From assembly GCA_031761405.1 (NCBI GenBank), contig JASEVX010000003.1, forward strand, positions 145,653,527-145,717,526: DNA of 64,000 nt, in the 5' to 3' direction. The stretch is from Serripes groenlandicus (taxonomy: Eukaryota > Mollusca > Bivalvia > Cardiida > Cardiidae). Under the pieces are notes generated by a model, which was not told where the DNA came from, did no database searches, and was given only the letters and a program-made list of their open reading frames with translations. Positions 46,555-58,044 of the stretch are shown in pieces. The translations under genes were made by a program, and so were the position numbers. The stretch's first letter is position 1. Each line of letters starts with the position of its first letter.

Positions 46555-46690
46555 CAAAATAACGCTTTCTAACTTGCAGACGTATTTTGACGCATCGGGA
46601 AGCCGACGCGTATTGACACATCTATAGCAGACGAATTCCGAAGACATTAAGGCAAAAGAAGAAATTTATCGATATAGCTTCCCTAATAAA
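46555..46690 (+). mobile_element. MITE-1 partial copy
   Basis: Contains acgctttctaacttgcagac, tatagcagacgaattccgaa and ggcaaaagaagaaattta; the right half is missing. Confidence 0.5.
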
Positions 46691-46888
46691 ATCTAAATGT
46701 GACTGAACTAGATTTCTTTTTATATTCACGTTAATATTCGTTAATTATTTACAGGATAATAGTGGGATATTCCTGTTCAATATGTGAAACCAAGTTATAG
46801 AACCAACTCTGGAAGTATGACTCGGATTGAATAAATTGATGATATGCGTTTAGTTACAGCGGACTCGAGCATATGATAAATAACTCAA

Positions 46889-46916
46889 ATGAGCCGTTCC
46901 ACGAGAAAACCAACAT
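46889..46916. mobile_element. MITE-2 solitary end
   Basis: atgagccgttccacgagaaa followed by accaacattgt, then sequence unrelated to the family. Confidence 0.7.
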
Positions 46917-47096
46917 TGTAATGGTTATGTCGGATGTCCAGTACGAGCAGTCAGACTGCTACTGCGCTGTTTTCTTGATATGTGTGTACTATTGGCTTGC
47001 TTTTCACTATAAACGATAAACACTGAAGTATGAATGCATTAAGAAGTTGACAAGTTGACTTTACTTAAATATATCGAGCAATCACTCGAAAACGTC

Positions 47097-47222
47097 GATA
47101 CCTCGAGGTCATTTCTTGGACCGTTTAGACCTCGAGATCATTTCTTGGACCGTTTAGACCACGAGATCATTTCTTGGAACGTTTAGACCTCAAGGTCAGT
47201 CATTTGACCGTTTAAACCTCGA
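47097..47222 (+). repeat. 32-bp tandem repeat x 4
   Basis: Unit: acctcgaggtcatttcttgg, accgtttag, with substitutions; the last unit is more diverged (gtcagtcatttgaccg). Confidence 0.9.
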
Positions 47223-47228
47223 CTCATA

Positions 47229-47655
47229 TGGATACCACATTAAATTTGCCTTTATTGATGATATTAATACATTTATATTTGCATTTATTGATGATATGAA
47301 TACATTTAAATTTGCATTTATTGATGATATGAATACATTTATATTTGCATTTATTGATGATATGAATACATTTATATTTGCATTTATTGATGATATGAAT
47401 ACATTTAAATTTGCATTTATTGATGATATGAATACATTTATATTTGCATTTATTGATGATATGAATACATTTATATTTGCATTTATTGATGATATGAATA
47501 CATTTAAATTTGCATTTATTGATGATATGGATACATTTATATTTGCATTTATTGATGATATAAATACATTTATATTTGCATTTATTGGTGATATAAATAC
47601 TTTTACATTTGCATTTATTAATATTATAAATACATTTACATTTGCATTTAATATA
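47229..47655 (+). repeat. 33-bp tandem repeat x 13
   Basis: Unit: gatgatatgaatacatttat, atttgcatttatt (33 bp). As 33 = 3 x 11 the array forms an open frame of 11-residue repeats (MNTFIFAFIDD), open from 47296 to 47715. The a/t switch (tttaaa/tttata) alternates K and I. I regard the frame as a by-product of the period; there is no surrounding gene. Confidence 0.95.
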
Positions 47656-47699
47656 TCTATAGGTGCTACCTATTTACGAAAAAAAAAACGCAAGATAAT

Positions 47700-48060
47700 T
47701 ATAAACAAAAATTAAAGAGCATACTTTGGCCATAAAAGGGTTTATAAGTAATTGACTAGACAATAATAATGTTAATGTCATGTTTCTTGCATTATTAAAA
47801 CATATTTGGAATTCGTATTGCTGTTGTCTATTATTTGAACAGAAAATAATAAAGTAAAGACTTTCAGACAATCAAGGAATACATTTATAATGAACGAGGT
47901 TAAAACATGAGGGCCAAGATGATCCTTAATCGATCACCTGCATTATGGCAAAAAAAAGAAGCAAATAGATCAGCCCTTTTCTGATGCCACCTGGCGACTG
48001 CCTTTTTCAACCAGTCAATATGACTGGAACAAATTATGTAAGGGGTCACATTTCTCATTT
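47700..48060. other. unannotated DNA
   Basis: Nothing recognisable between the 33-bp array and the next MITE-1 fragment. Confidence 0.5.
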
Positions 48061-48062
48061 CT

Positions 48063-48190
48063 GCTAAACCCTTTCCCTATTAGAGACGGTTTCTGAGGCC
48101 TATGCAACAGACGATTTAGGAAAAGATTGTCGCCACAAGAACAATTGCTTCTTATGAGAAAGTTATCCTTTTGCCACAATGTTTGATAAA
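48063..48190 (+). mobile_element. MITE-1 partial copy (48.1 kb)
   Basis: taaaccctttccctattaga, gcaacagacgatttagg and ccttttgccacaatgtttg; the right half is lost. Confidence 0.65.
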
Positions 48191-48499
48191 TAATTATACT
48201 TTGAATGAGTGAGTCAATAGCTCATGTATAGGAATTTGGGGTCTTTCATGTTGATACCACTTTTTTGTGGGAAACGACGTCTCTCCATTGACGTTACGCC
48301 AAGATGAAGTGTAACGGAAATGACGTCACGTCCTTCTTTGGCTAGGATACAGTCAAAATTTAGTTTCGGGCGTAGGAGGCTAATGCTGTCGTTTTTTTGA
48401 CGAACGGGAAAACATATTTCTTACAGATTTCCATTTATATTTAACTTTTCGTACAAATGTTAATTGCCACATAACACAGCACTTAAATGATCTTAAATA

Positions 48500-48662
48500 T
48501 CGATTTAAAAAAAAAATGATTAAAAAGACGACAATAATTTTCAATCCGTGTTTTTCTGCTCATTTTATACATACCCAAAATACCGATTTAAAAAAAAAAA
48601 AAAAAGCCGACAATAATTTTCAATCTGTGTTTTACGTCTGCTTTTTATACATATCCAAAATG
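48500..48662 (+). repeat. ~82-bp tandem duplication
   Basis: cgattt-A(n)...gacaataattttcaatc(c/t)gtgtttt...ttatacatacccaaaata occurs twice in tandem. Each copy carries a poly-A run. Confidence 0.8.
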
Positions 48663-48785
48663 GCGGCCCCCATGGATTTTTCCAGTTTCATTTCAGAAAG
48701 CTTCATGGGTTATTGGAAAAAAAAAAATAAAAAAATCTCACACCTGTTAACTATAAGCGAAAAAACCCATTTATGTTTTTTTTTC

Positions 48786-48884
48786 GTATTAATGATATGG
48801 ATACATTTATATTTGCATTTATTAATGATATGGATACATTTATATTTGCATTTATTGATGATATGGATACATTTATATTTGCTT
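48786..48884 (+). repeat. second locus of the 33-bp repeat, 3 units
   Basis: Three units of gatatggatacatttatatt plus tgcatttattaat, the same unit and orientation as 47229-47655, about 1.1 kb away. Confidence 0.9.
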
Positions 48885-49217
48885 AGACTGGTCTTTTGCA
48901 TGTCATTATATGTATAAGGTGGAAATTGTTTCATTTACATTGGGTACAGATAATTTATAAGGTGTGCCATTTAAACAAACACAAAACTTCATGTTCACTA
49001 CACTAGTCTTTCTTAAAGGACAGTGGAAGTTTTGGGTTATCTCTACCCATGAGTAATCTCCCAAAAAAACGTTGACAAAATCCACAGATATCGATCTTAA
49101 AGGTGTTACTTTGACTCCCTTTGAAATCCCTTTCTTTCATTTGTTTCAGTTTTATAACCGCCGACAAATTATAAAACTGGCGACAGTTTTCTCAATAATC
49201 AAGCTCTTATATTTGTT

Positions 49218-49448
49218 TTAACCCTTTTCCACATACAATACCTCTGCAACAGACGACTTCGAAGCATTTGGTTAACAAACTGGTAAACCTTATAGTATAA
49301 ATAAAAGTTAAATCATTGAATAGAGTTCATAACATTGTGTCAAAATGAGAAATTATTCATCTTGAAAAAACAATGATTCCAATGATTTCAAAAGTAATCT
49401 GCTTCAAAGGCGTCAAAATGTGTCTCACTCTGTATGTGGAAAAGGGTA
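49218..49448 (-). mobile_element. MITE-1 copy (49.3 kb), reversed
   Basis: ttaacccttttccacataca...gtatgtggaaaagggta. The gaggcgtc-like block (aaaggcgtcaaaatgtgtct) is on the right, so orientation is reversed relative to the 36.7-kb copy. Confidence 0.7.
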
Positions 49449-50303
49449 CCGTTGTCTCACGAAAGTGTCTTGTTCTTTGTTGGGCAATTCGTTTTTTCTC
49501 ACGATATTTACTTTATGATGCAACAAGAATAAACATATCAGGCAATTGACTATCAATATATGTTAGTTTCGCTGTTCTCGGTTTTCTATGAGTATGTATC
49601 ATGAATACGCACAGCTATAACTGAACAGATGCGTTTAAAAAGAACGATTCGACCATTGCGTCATGCTCTGCACAAAGGGAGTGAACATTGTTTATTTGAT
49701 CTGAGTCAGTGAATTTCAAATATTTCAAACCACAAACGCTCATTCACTCACGCACCCACCTGCACATATACATCTAGACATCTTTCGCAAATACTGTGTC
49801 GAATTGTCGTGTTTCTAACAGAAATTCGTGATGTTAATACTGTCACATATATAATTGTACACAATGTTTGCTTATTTATATAGTATATCTGCATTGCTCC
49901 TTCTATATAAAACCATATACATGCTAAGTCTTTAGGTTTACATACATGCCAACGAATTATATTTACTGATGACGAAATACTGCACTAAGAGTATGCTTAG
50001 TTAACACTTTGACAGCTGAAATCGATTGTATGAAGCCTGTGCCAGCGGTATAGATTCAGGTTAGCCGGCACATCCGCGCCGTGTTACCTAGATATATACT
50101 GTTGGATGCCCATCTCAACCTTTTACCTTGATATTCATATAATTGGCTATGGACTCATCCAAATGCAAAGCTGGACAAAAACATTACAAAATAATCAACA
50201 TTGAAATTAAGGAAGGGTTTTTAGGCGTTACTTTTTCTTTTCTTTCAGTTTAGAAAATTGTTACTGAGTATTGGTATATCTTTGTTTTATCTAGGAAAGG
50301 GTA
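49449..50303. other. unannotated DNA
   Basis: No recognisable feature. Confidence 0.5.
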
Positions 50304-50537
50304 TCAACCCTTTTGCACATACAAACGTTGACATCTGCACCATATGATTTTAAAAGCATATTGACAAAAACCTGAGAATTCTCCATAAAGGACGGTTTCA
50401 TTTTTAAATAGAATTGAAACCATTGTGGTAAATTGAGAAAGTACTCATTATGATCAACTTCTCCTTCAGGCACAATGTTTTTAAAAGTCGTCTGCTGCAG
50501 AAGCGTCAGAAAGCGTCTACATGAGAGAAGGGTTTAA
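50304..50537 (-). mobile_element. MITE-1 copy (50.4 kb), reversed
   Basis: tcaacccttttgcacataca...tacatgagagaagggttta. The right half has gtcgtctgctgcagaagcgt and cagaaagcgtctacat, the family's 5' block in reverse. Confidence 0.8.
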
Positions 50538-50857
50538 AAGCCCACTGTTCCAGTTGGAATACCCCGTTAATGGACCATAATGGATATATTCATCAATACT
50601 GCACACAGTTTCCGCGTAATTTGAAGTAGAATTAGTTGTTTTGTTGAAAGACAGGTTATCGATATTCAATATGTTGTCGGAGATATTTCATATTATTAAA
50701 TTGTTTTATGGGAATCAGGTCATTAACTCTTGTCCCGATGTATTACCATTTAAAAATATGCTTACACCTTGGAACATAGTAAATTTGATAAGCTCTGAAT
50801 TCCTCTAGAGGAAAACTCTACGTTGTGGGTACTCTAAGGAATCGTCCCAATACTTCC

Positions 50858-51067
50858 TTAACCCTTTCCCCAATTAAGACGATGTCTGACGTCATGCAGC
50901 AAACGACTATTGAAAACATTGTGGCAATGGGAGAAATTGCTCATAATGAGCAATTTTCCCTTTTGCCACAACGTTTTCAACTCTATTAAATACATATCCT
51001 TATATGTGATAAGAGTTTCCATAATTTTGTCCATCTGCTTTCAAAGTCGTCTGCAGCAGAGGGTTGA
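50858..51067 (+). mobile_element. MITE-1 copy (50.9 kb)
   Basis: ttaaccctttccccaattaa...gtcgtctgcagcagagggttga. Internal hairpin gaaattgctc-ataat-gagcaatttt (50933-50957). Confidence 0.85.
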
Positions 51068-51685
51068 AATCACCTCATAGAATTATGTTTAGAGATAAGA
51101 GACATATGACAGGAAAAGACACACCTTTAATACGAATTTACGAACTTTACACTCTTAATCTACTCTCGGGACGCTTGTATTTAGCCATCGTATAGCAATG
51201 GCTAGCTTTAAAAATGTATGTAATTGTATCAGTGTTTTAATAGTAATTTGGACAGTTATGTCTGAAATTTAGTTTTATATCAAGATCCAAACAATTCATA
51301 GACAATGGTTCACAAAGCGATAACCTTTTAACACGGTGTATATTACAACACACCAGTTACAAGCTACACAAAGAAAGTAAAACACAATAATTAATTAAAG
51401 TGCGGTACATATACATGAAGTTGAGTCATAATAAATTGATACATATGCGATGTTCATCGAGAAATGGGTAACTATGCAAGTCAGTCAGTGTCAGTACAGG
51501 GATATCGCCGTGTCTAGAACATTGAGGGTTTTCACTGTTTGAGTAAGTCAAATACTATATTTTTGTTGGTATGAGGGCTCTAATATAGTGCAGACTTTGA
51601 GCAGATGCTTTGTTTGAAAAGCAGTATCTGGTTGGGTTTGGGTTGAGATCCCCATTTCTCAGATAAATGTATAAATGATTTTTTA
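51068..51685. other. unannotated DNA
   Basis: Nothing recognisable. Confidence 0.5.
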
Positions 51686-51689
51686 CGTT

Positions 51690-51925
51690 ATAATGAATTA
51701 AACGCCAAGCTTTATTATATCGTTTTCATAAACATAAAACACGATTGATAATAATTAAAAGACAAGCTATATTATATCGTTTTGATAAACATAAAACACG
51801 ATTGATAATGAATTAAAAACCAAGCTATATTATATCGTTTTCATAAATATAAAACACGATTGATAATGAATTAAAACGCAAGCTATATTATATCGTTTTC
51901 ATAAACATCAAACACGATTGATAAT
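51690..51925 (+). repeat. 57-bp tandem repeat x 4
   Basis: Unit: gaattaaaa(c/a)(g/c)caagct, atattatatcgttttcataa, acataaaacacgattgataa. Unrelated in sequence to the 57-bp satellite at 23.5 kb. Confidence 0.92.
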
Positions 51926-52364
51926 TGACACAAACGGTGACATACTAGCGTAAAAAGCATTCTCTCTTGATGTGTTTATCACAGACGCCTCTTTTGGAAA
52001 CAATTTTTCAACTAACTAGTGGGCAACGGATCAAGTTCTGTTTTATATATAACAGTTTATGTCGTACTTATTATCTAAATCTATGCCGTAGTTTTCAAGA
52101 GGAGTTGAAGAAAGGTTTGATTAAATGTTAACTAAATACGAATGTAACTTAGCAGAGAAAATCATATTGAAGTTGTATACGATACAGCTTGGTAAGTGCA
52201 AATTCATTTACCTCACAATTTCTTCAACAAGATTGTTTTTGTACTTAGTATAATTTAAAGATAATCCATCAAGTATAAAATGATCAATCTGTTTCACAGT
52301 GAATAACACAACTCGTGTACCATCTTCATGTCATTTCCCCTGATTCAATTGATAACACTTTAGC
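51926..52364. other. unannotated DNA
   Basis: No recognisable feature. Confidence 0.5.
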
Positions 52365-52573
52365 TCTGCAGTGTCCAATTCCCTAATGGAGACTATTCCA
52401 TGTTCAAAATCGGGCGACTCCATTTTACATATAATAAGAGTTTTGGGAATATTTTGTGATATCTAACAGGAAAACAATGCTGATTTCAGGTGAGACAGTT
52501 CGTTACGAGCTTACTGACCTGAATCTGTATTGTTTGCACAAATCCTAATTTATTTCCTTTGGCGCTGAAAGAT
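52365..52573 (+). mobile_element. R3 repeat copy (52.4 kb)
   Basis: Shares tgatttcaggtgagacagtt, cgttacgagct...cctgaatctgtattgtttgc and the end tttggcgctgaa with the other R3 copies. The left end is diverged (ctctgcagtgtcc). Confidence 0.65.
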
Positions 52574-52631
52574 TTCAAAGGAACTGTGTTGATTGTAAAT
52601 TACAATCATCCTGCAAATACGTGCAGTCCGC

Positions 52632-52859
52632 TTCACCCTTTCCCTCATACGACAATTCTGCAGCAGACGACTTTGAACATTTTGTCAAAACATAGAAAAT
52701 CTCCATAATTGAATGGATAACCTATGACAAAGAGTGGAAAACATTGTGGCAAAAGGAGAAATTGCACGTTTTGTGCAATTTCTTCTTTTGCCACTATGTT
52801 TTCCAAAAGCCTTCTGCTGCAGAGGCGTTAGAAAGCGTATATATGAGGGAAAGGGTTAA
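52632..52859 (-). mobile_element. MITE-1 copy (52.7 kb), reversed
   Basis: Full-length, reverse orientation (agaggcgttagaaagcgtat near the right end, gagggaaagggttaa terminus). Hairpin gaaattgcac-gtttt-gtgcaatttc (52758-52782) is fully paired and has the GCAC/GTGC arms. Confidence 0.9.
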
Positions 52860-54299
52860 CCTGGTCTACCAAGTTCACTTCTCCTTTTTATATCTTTAGC
52901 AAAAGAGACCACTTAACATGTGAATGAATCCAGCTAAATTCAAGACAGGAGTCGCCCATTACATAAATATAATAGACTAAGGATGTAAGGTTTTGTCATT
53001 TTGTGATAAATTCAATAAAAAGAACAAATTAAACGATTAAAACCGAAATTTGCATAAGTAGTTTTTCAATACAAATAAATACAACATCATATATTGCCGA
53101 AGTACTTTATTTTGGCCATAAATTTTACATTTATTACAAAGCAACCCGCGGGAATTCAATGCAATATGATCTTTAATCCAGTAATAAGATACGAATATGA
53201 AAAGCTTTTACATTCAAAATGTAGTTGAGGTTTTCACTCCATTGTGAGGAAGATGTTTATCCTTATATAAGTGGAACAACCTGTTTCTCTTGTTGGGAAG
53301 TTACTGTGTCACTGAAAAGAAAATGTTATACCCAACAAGATGTTAAATCCGAGGTATAGAGACAAACGCCTAGTATTTCACACCCTTAAAGTATCTCAAC
53401 ACCTTTAAGTTTGTGATTATGATCGAAAATAAGATAAATTATCAAATGATAACTGAAAAGGTCAAATAAGTTTTGCAAATAAGGATTTTTTTTTCATCAG
53501 TGAGTCCGTGAATTAAACAATCACAGCTTGACAGACCAATATAAAGATAAAACTTTGCATGAGGTTCCAAATGATGATAACATGACGAATTGCAAAACCC
53601 ATTCCCTCCGGCTAATTCGTGCATTTCGTTTGAATGGCCATTGTAGCATTTCCGCGGTTATCATAACTTCCGCGCAAACCCTAAAAGAGAACGATAGACC
53701 AAAACCAAAGATAACATGTGTGTAAATAAAAACGTTCAAGTGTTTACTATAAGCGTCACAGGATTTTCACCTTCGAATTTAGTTTATGATAGCAAACTCC
53801 TGTATCACACAATGTTAGAGATCCATTTTATGTGATAAAATCTGCGTTTTTGTTTGGAATGGAACAACAAGATGGACCAATTCAAATGAGCGCAGTTCAT
53901 CTAACCGCATTATGCCCAACAGTTTACGTTCCGGGCCCCCGCATACCAATGTCATCAGCAGAAATATCATGTCTAGATGCGAAATGTGCGTGCTTGCCTC
54001 CCGATTTACATACTCCCTAAAATATCACAGAAAGATGGAAAAGAATATATTCATATAGGGGCTTGCATTAACTACCTCATTAATGAAGGAATATATCAAT
54101 TAAATGCTTTTCCATTGTTAAATCTGAAAGTCAAAGATAGTAAAATAAAAACGTGGTTTGTTGCGTATTAAGCATATGTAAAGGAATGCATCCATACGTT
54201 CAAAGAGGCGCAACCATACCTGCACATACTGTTTTTACTGTCTTAACGATTATTATGACCGGGAGCCCACGTGTATGTGATCCCCCATTCTTAATGTGA
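52860..54299. other. unannotated DNA
   Basis: No gene or known repeat. tcttgttggg (53289) and cccaacaaga (53332) form a 10-bp inverted pair. Short frames at 53442-53739 and 53832-54171 are on both strands and have no recognised domain. Confidence 0.45.
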
Positions 54300-54572
54300 T
54301 ATGAGCCGAAAAACGAAAAATAAAATTACATTGTGGACTCGGCGTTAAGAATCGACCCGGATCAGCCTAAGCATGCAGTGCAGGCTAACCCGGACAGACA
54401 CTTTTCGCCTTCTGTGGATTTTCTGTTTCAGAAATCATTGCTCTATACATATCACCCTGAGACGGAATGTGTCGGCCCGGACTAGACTGTGCGGACTTTA
54501 CATGCTGATCTGGATCGATACATTATGCAGAGACCATAAGGTTGGTTTTCTCGTGTAACGGCTCATATATAA
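54300..54572. mobile_element. MITE-2 copy (54.4 kb)
   Basis: tatgagccg...ttacattgtggactcggcgt on the left; gatacattatgcagagacca and ggttttctcgtgtaacggctcat on the right. The centre (ttcgccttctgtggattttc) is in reverse orientation to the 54.7-kb copy. Confidence 0.85.
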
Positions 54573-54715
54573 TGTTACATTTGGTTAGGGTTTAGTGGTC
54601 TGAAACACTATATCCGTTATTGTATGACATAGACTGGTTACGTTTTACCAACCTGATCCGACAGCACGTGCGGTAAGGGGGATGTGGTTACTATGTTGTC
54701 CTTACATACATGCGA
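54573..54715. other. spacer between two MITE-2 copies
   Basis: About 145 bp of unrelated sequence. Confidence 0.5.
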
Positions 54716-54717
54716 TA

Positions 54718-54980
54718 TATGAGTCGTTCCACGAGAAAACCAACATTATGGACTCTGCGTAATTTATCGACCCAGATTAGTCTTCGCAGTCCGCGCAGGC
54801 TAATCCGGGCCGACACATTCCGTATCAGTGGGGTAGAGGTAAAGAGTAATGATTCCTGAAACAGAATATCCGGAGGAGGCGAAAAATATCTGCCCGGATA
54901 AGTTTGCACGGCATGCTTAGGCTGATCCGGGTCGATACTTTACGCAGAGTCCACAATGTTGGTTTTCTCGCGAAACGGCA
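54718..54980. mobile_element. MITE-2 copy (54.8 kb)
   Basis: atgagtcgttccacgagaaa...actctgcgtaa left; tttacgcagagtccacaatg...ctcgcgaaacggca right; central tgattcctgaaacagaat. Confidence 0.9.
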
Positions 54981-54984
54981 CAAA

Positions 54985-55885
54985 TGCAGTTTATTCGAAA
55001 CTACGGTCGGCAACACAGCCATCACGTGTACACTATTTGTTCGGTCGATCTAATATGAGCCACGTCACATGATAACTGACCACGTGATGGTTTTAAATGT
55101 ATGACATTAACAATTAAGTGGCATATTTGAATAATCTGTTGTAGTAAAATGTGTTCTACAGAAGCTGAAGTTCTTCAACAAACCTTGTTCGACAATATGA
55201 TGATTTTAGAGCAGCTGTTATTTCTCATACAATGGTGTACCATATGTTATTAAAAGTGTCTGATTTTAGTAGATGGAATTATACTTAAATTCATATATTC
55301 TAAGTGTGCATCTAATCATTTGAAAAAAGAATTAAAGCGTAGAGCAATGCTAGTACTTGTACATGTGTGATGTAATGATAAAGGGTACTTCTGTCGGAGA
55401 GATTTAAGTTTTACGGTGAGCAGATTGAGAAGATATCTGATAGCACGATGAACAAAAACAAAATATCAAATTGCCTGTAACTCTATCAACTTCATCACAA
55501 TTACAGTGTAGTTTTATTTACTAACTCTTCCACGATAGATCATCTGGATGCATGGGCGGCAAATTGTGTTTCTTAAAACATTGTGGACAAAAAAGAATAC
55601 ATTGAAATGCCTCGTTTTAGAAACGGATGCCCCCAACACTCATGTATCTCCCTTTTGAAATAGTCTTATCTCCCCATCAAATTCATAAAAGTTATGGTAA
55701 TAATAACAAAATCTGTGTGTTTTAAAAGGACATTTGAACTTTGAAGACAAGAGCTGATGATTGACATATCGGGTTAAACGAAAGGCAAACGACTGTAAAC
55801 TAGATCTCCAAATACAACGATAAGGATGTATCTGTTACAGACTAACGTCTCATTATCCGCCATATTTCCTGTACAACATTAACCT
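54985..55885. other. unannotated DNA
   Basis: No recognisable feature. Confidence 0.5.
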
Positions 55886-55887
55886 TT

Positions 55888-56090
55888 GTAGAATGTAACC
55901 CGACCATCTCGGTTGTGTAATGATACAGCGTCCAGGTCATGGGTTCGATCCACAGCCGGGTGATATCAAAGACTTCAACAGTTCCAGATCGCGAGGTTAC
56001 CATTACGACAGACTCTCTAGTGTCGGGAGAAATGGTCCAGTAGAACAGTAAATGCTGTGATATAACTAAATAAATGTTGAACACAATTCA
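55888..56090 (+). mobile_element. tRNA-derived SINE, plus strand
   Basis: The head ctcggttgtgtaatgataca (A-box-like) is followed by gtcatgggttcgatccacag (B-box GGTTCGATCC). The 3' core gtgatataactaaataaatg, ttgaa is the reverse complement of the core in the minus-strand SINEs at 8.4 and 33.7 kb. Possible flanking repeats around tagaat (55889 and 56098) are weak. Confidence 0.7.
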
Positions 56091-56158
56091 AGCAAATTAG
56101 AATTTGTTAACCAACTTCTCTTGTCAAAGCTTAATTGTATGTTAGCTGCACCTTGTTG

Positions 56159-56393
56159 TTAACACTTGTTCACATCCAGACGCCTCCTAACGCCTTCGCA
56201 GCAGACGGACTCGAAAACAGTGTGACTAAAGGAGAAATTTCTCATGTTTTCCCATTCGCCAAAATACTTTCAACTCTTTTCAATAATATACAGTCAAACC
56301 TGTACTTTCAAATTTAATTTTCTTTTTATTGTTTATGGCAAGATCATTTCAAAGTCGTCGACAGCAGATAAGTTGTATGTGGGAAAGGGTTAA
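56159..56393 (+). mobile_element. MITE-1 copy (56.2 kb)
   Basis: ttaacacttgttcacatcca, cgcagcagacggac, gtgactaaaggagaaattt and a right end gtatgtgggaaagggttaa. Confidence 0.8.
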
Positions 56394-56718
56394 AAGGTTT
56401 TATTCAGACGTGTTGTCTAGGCTCTATACAAGGTTTTATAATTAATTAATGTATTCTGTAAAGGGAGTGCATGCGAGGTATTGGGAGATATTGACTGATG
56501 GTATTTAAATGTAGGTCATAGAGTGTTGTTGGTGTCATTAAACACATTATATTTTATAACAAATTGACAAAGCTTATATATCATTCATAATTGGTTATAT
56601 GAAATAGTATTGAAGACAATGGAAACCCAAGGGAAATTCAACCTTAGGGCATGTTCGACCAGTTTAGATCGAGATCAACTGGAGGATATAAATCTGCACT
56701 GCTCTCCTATAAGTCACA

Positions 56719-58044
56719 TATAGGATTGAGTCTGGTTTTAATGAAATTTAGATAAGCTAAGGTTATGGGAATGAGTTCAGACACTAGGATTGAGTCTGGT
56801 TTTAATGAGATTTAGATAAGTTAATGTTATGTGAATGAGTTCAGACACTAGGATTGAGTCTGGTTTTAATGAGATTTAGAAAAGCTAAGGTTATGGGAAT
56901 GAGTTCAGAAACTAGGATTGAGTCTGATTTTAATGAGATGGAGATAAGCTAAGGTTATGGGAATGAGTTCAGACACTAGGATTGAGTCTGGTTTTAATGA
57001 GATGGAGATAAGCTAAGTTTATGGGAATGAGTTCAGACACTAGGATTGAGTCTGATTTTAATGAAATGGAGATAAGCTAAGGTTATGGGCATTAGTTCAG
57101 ACACTAGGATTGAGTCTGGTTTTAATGAGATGGAGATAAGCTAAGGTTATGGGCATTAGTTTAGACACTAGGATTGAGTCTGGTTTTAAAGAGATGGAGA
57201 TAAGCTAAGTGTATGGGAATGAGTTCGTACACTAGGATTGAGTCTGGTTTTAATGAGGTTGAGATAAGCTAAGTTTGTGGGAATGAGTTCAGACACTAGG
57301 ATTGAGTCTGGTTTTAATGAGGTTGAGATAAGCTAAGTTTGTGGGAATGAGTTCAGACACTAGGATTGAGTCTGGTTTTAATGAGGTTGAGATAAGCTAA
57401 GTTTGTGGGAATGAGTTCAGACACTAGGATTGAGTCTGGTTTTAATGAGGTTGAGATAAGCTATGTTTGTGGGAATGAGTTCAGACACTAGGATTGAGTC
57501 TGGTTTTAATGAGGTTGAGATAAGCTAATTTTGTGGGAATGAGTTCAGACACTAGGATTGAGTCTGGTTTTAATGAGATTGAGATAAGCTAAGTTTGTGG
57601 GAATGAGTTCAGACACTAGGATTGAGTCTGGTTTTAATGAGGTTGAGATAAGCTAAGTTTGTGGGAATTAGTTCGTACACTAGGATTGAGTCTGGTTTTA
57701 ATGAGGTTGAGATAAGCTAAGTTTATGGGAATGAGTTCAGACACTAGGATTGAGTCTGGTTTTAATGAGGTTGAGATAAGCTAAGTTTGTGGGAATGAGT
57801 TCAGACACTAGGATTGAGTCTGGTTTTAATGAGGTTGAGATAAGCTAAGTTTATGGGAATGAGTTCAGACACAAGGATTAAGTCTGATTTTAAGGAGATG
57901 GGGATAAGCTAAGTTTATGGGAATGAGTTCAGACACTAGGATTGAGTCTGGTTTTAATGAGATTGATATAAGCTAAGTGCATGGGAATGAGTTCAGACAC
58001 TAGGATTGAGTCTGGTTTTAATGAGATGGAGATAAGCTAAGGTT
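56719..58044 (+). repeat. 64-bp satellite, about 21 units
   Basis: Unit: actaggattgagtctggttt, taatgag(a/g)t(t/g)gagataagc, taagtttgtgggaatgagtt, cagac (64 bp; taggatt at 56721 and 56785). Left units carry ggttatggg and right-central units gtttgtggg, showing local homogenisation. Not a multiple of 3; no ORF. Confidence 0.95.

Noticed and set aside
47296..47715. 11-residue repeat protein gene
   Set aside because: A 33-bp tandem array keeps the frame open trivially; no promoter, splice site or flanking coding sequence.
53442..54171. Cluster of 60-72-codon frames on both strands
   Set aside because: Overlapping frames on opposite strands, none with recognised motifs.
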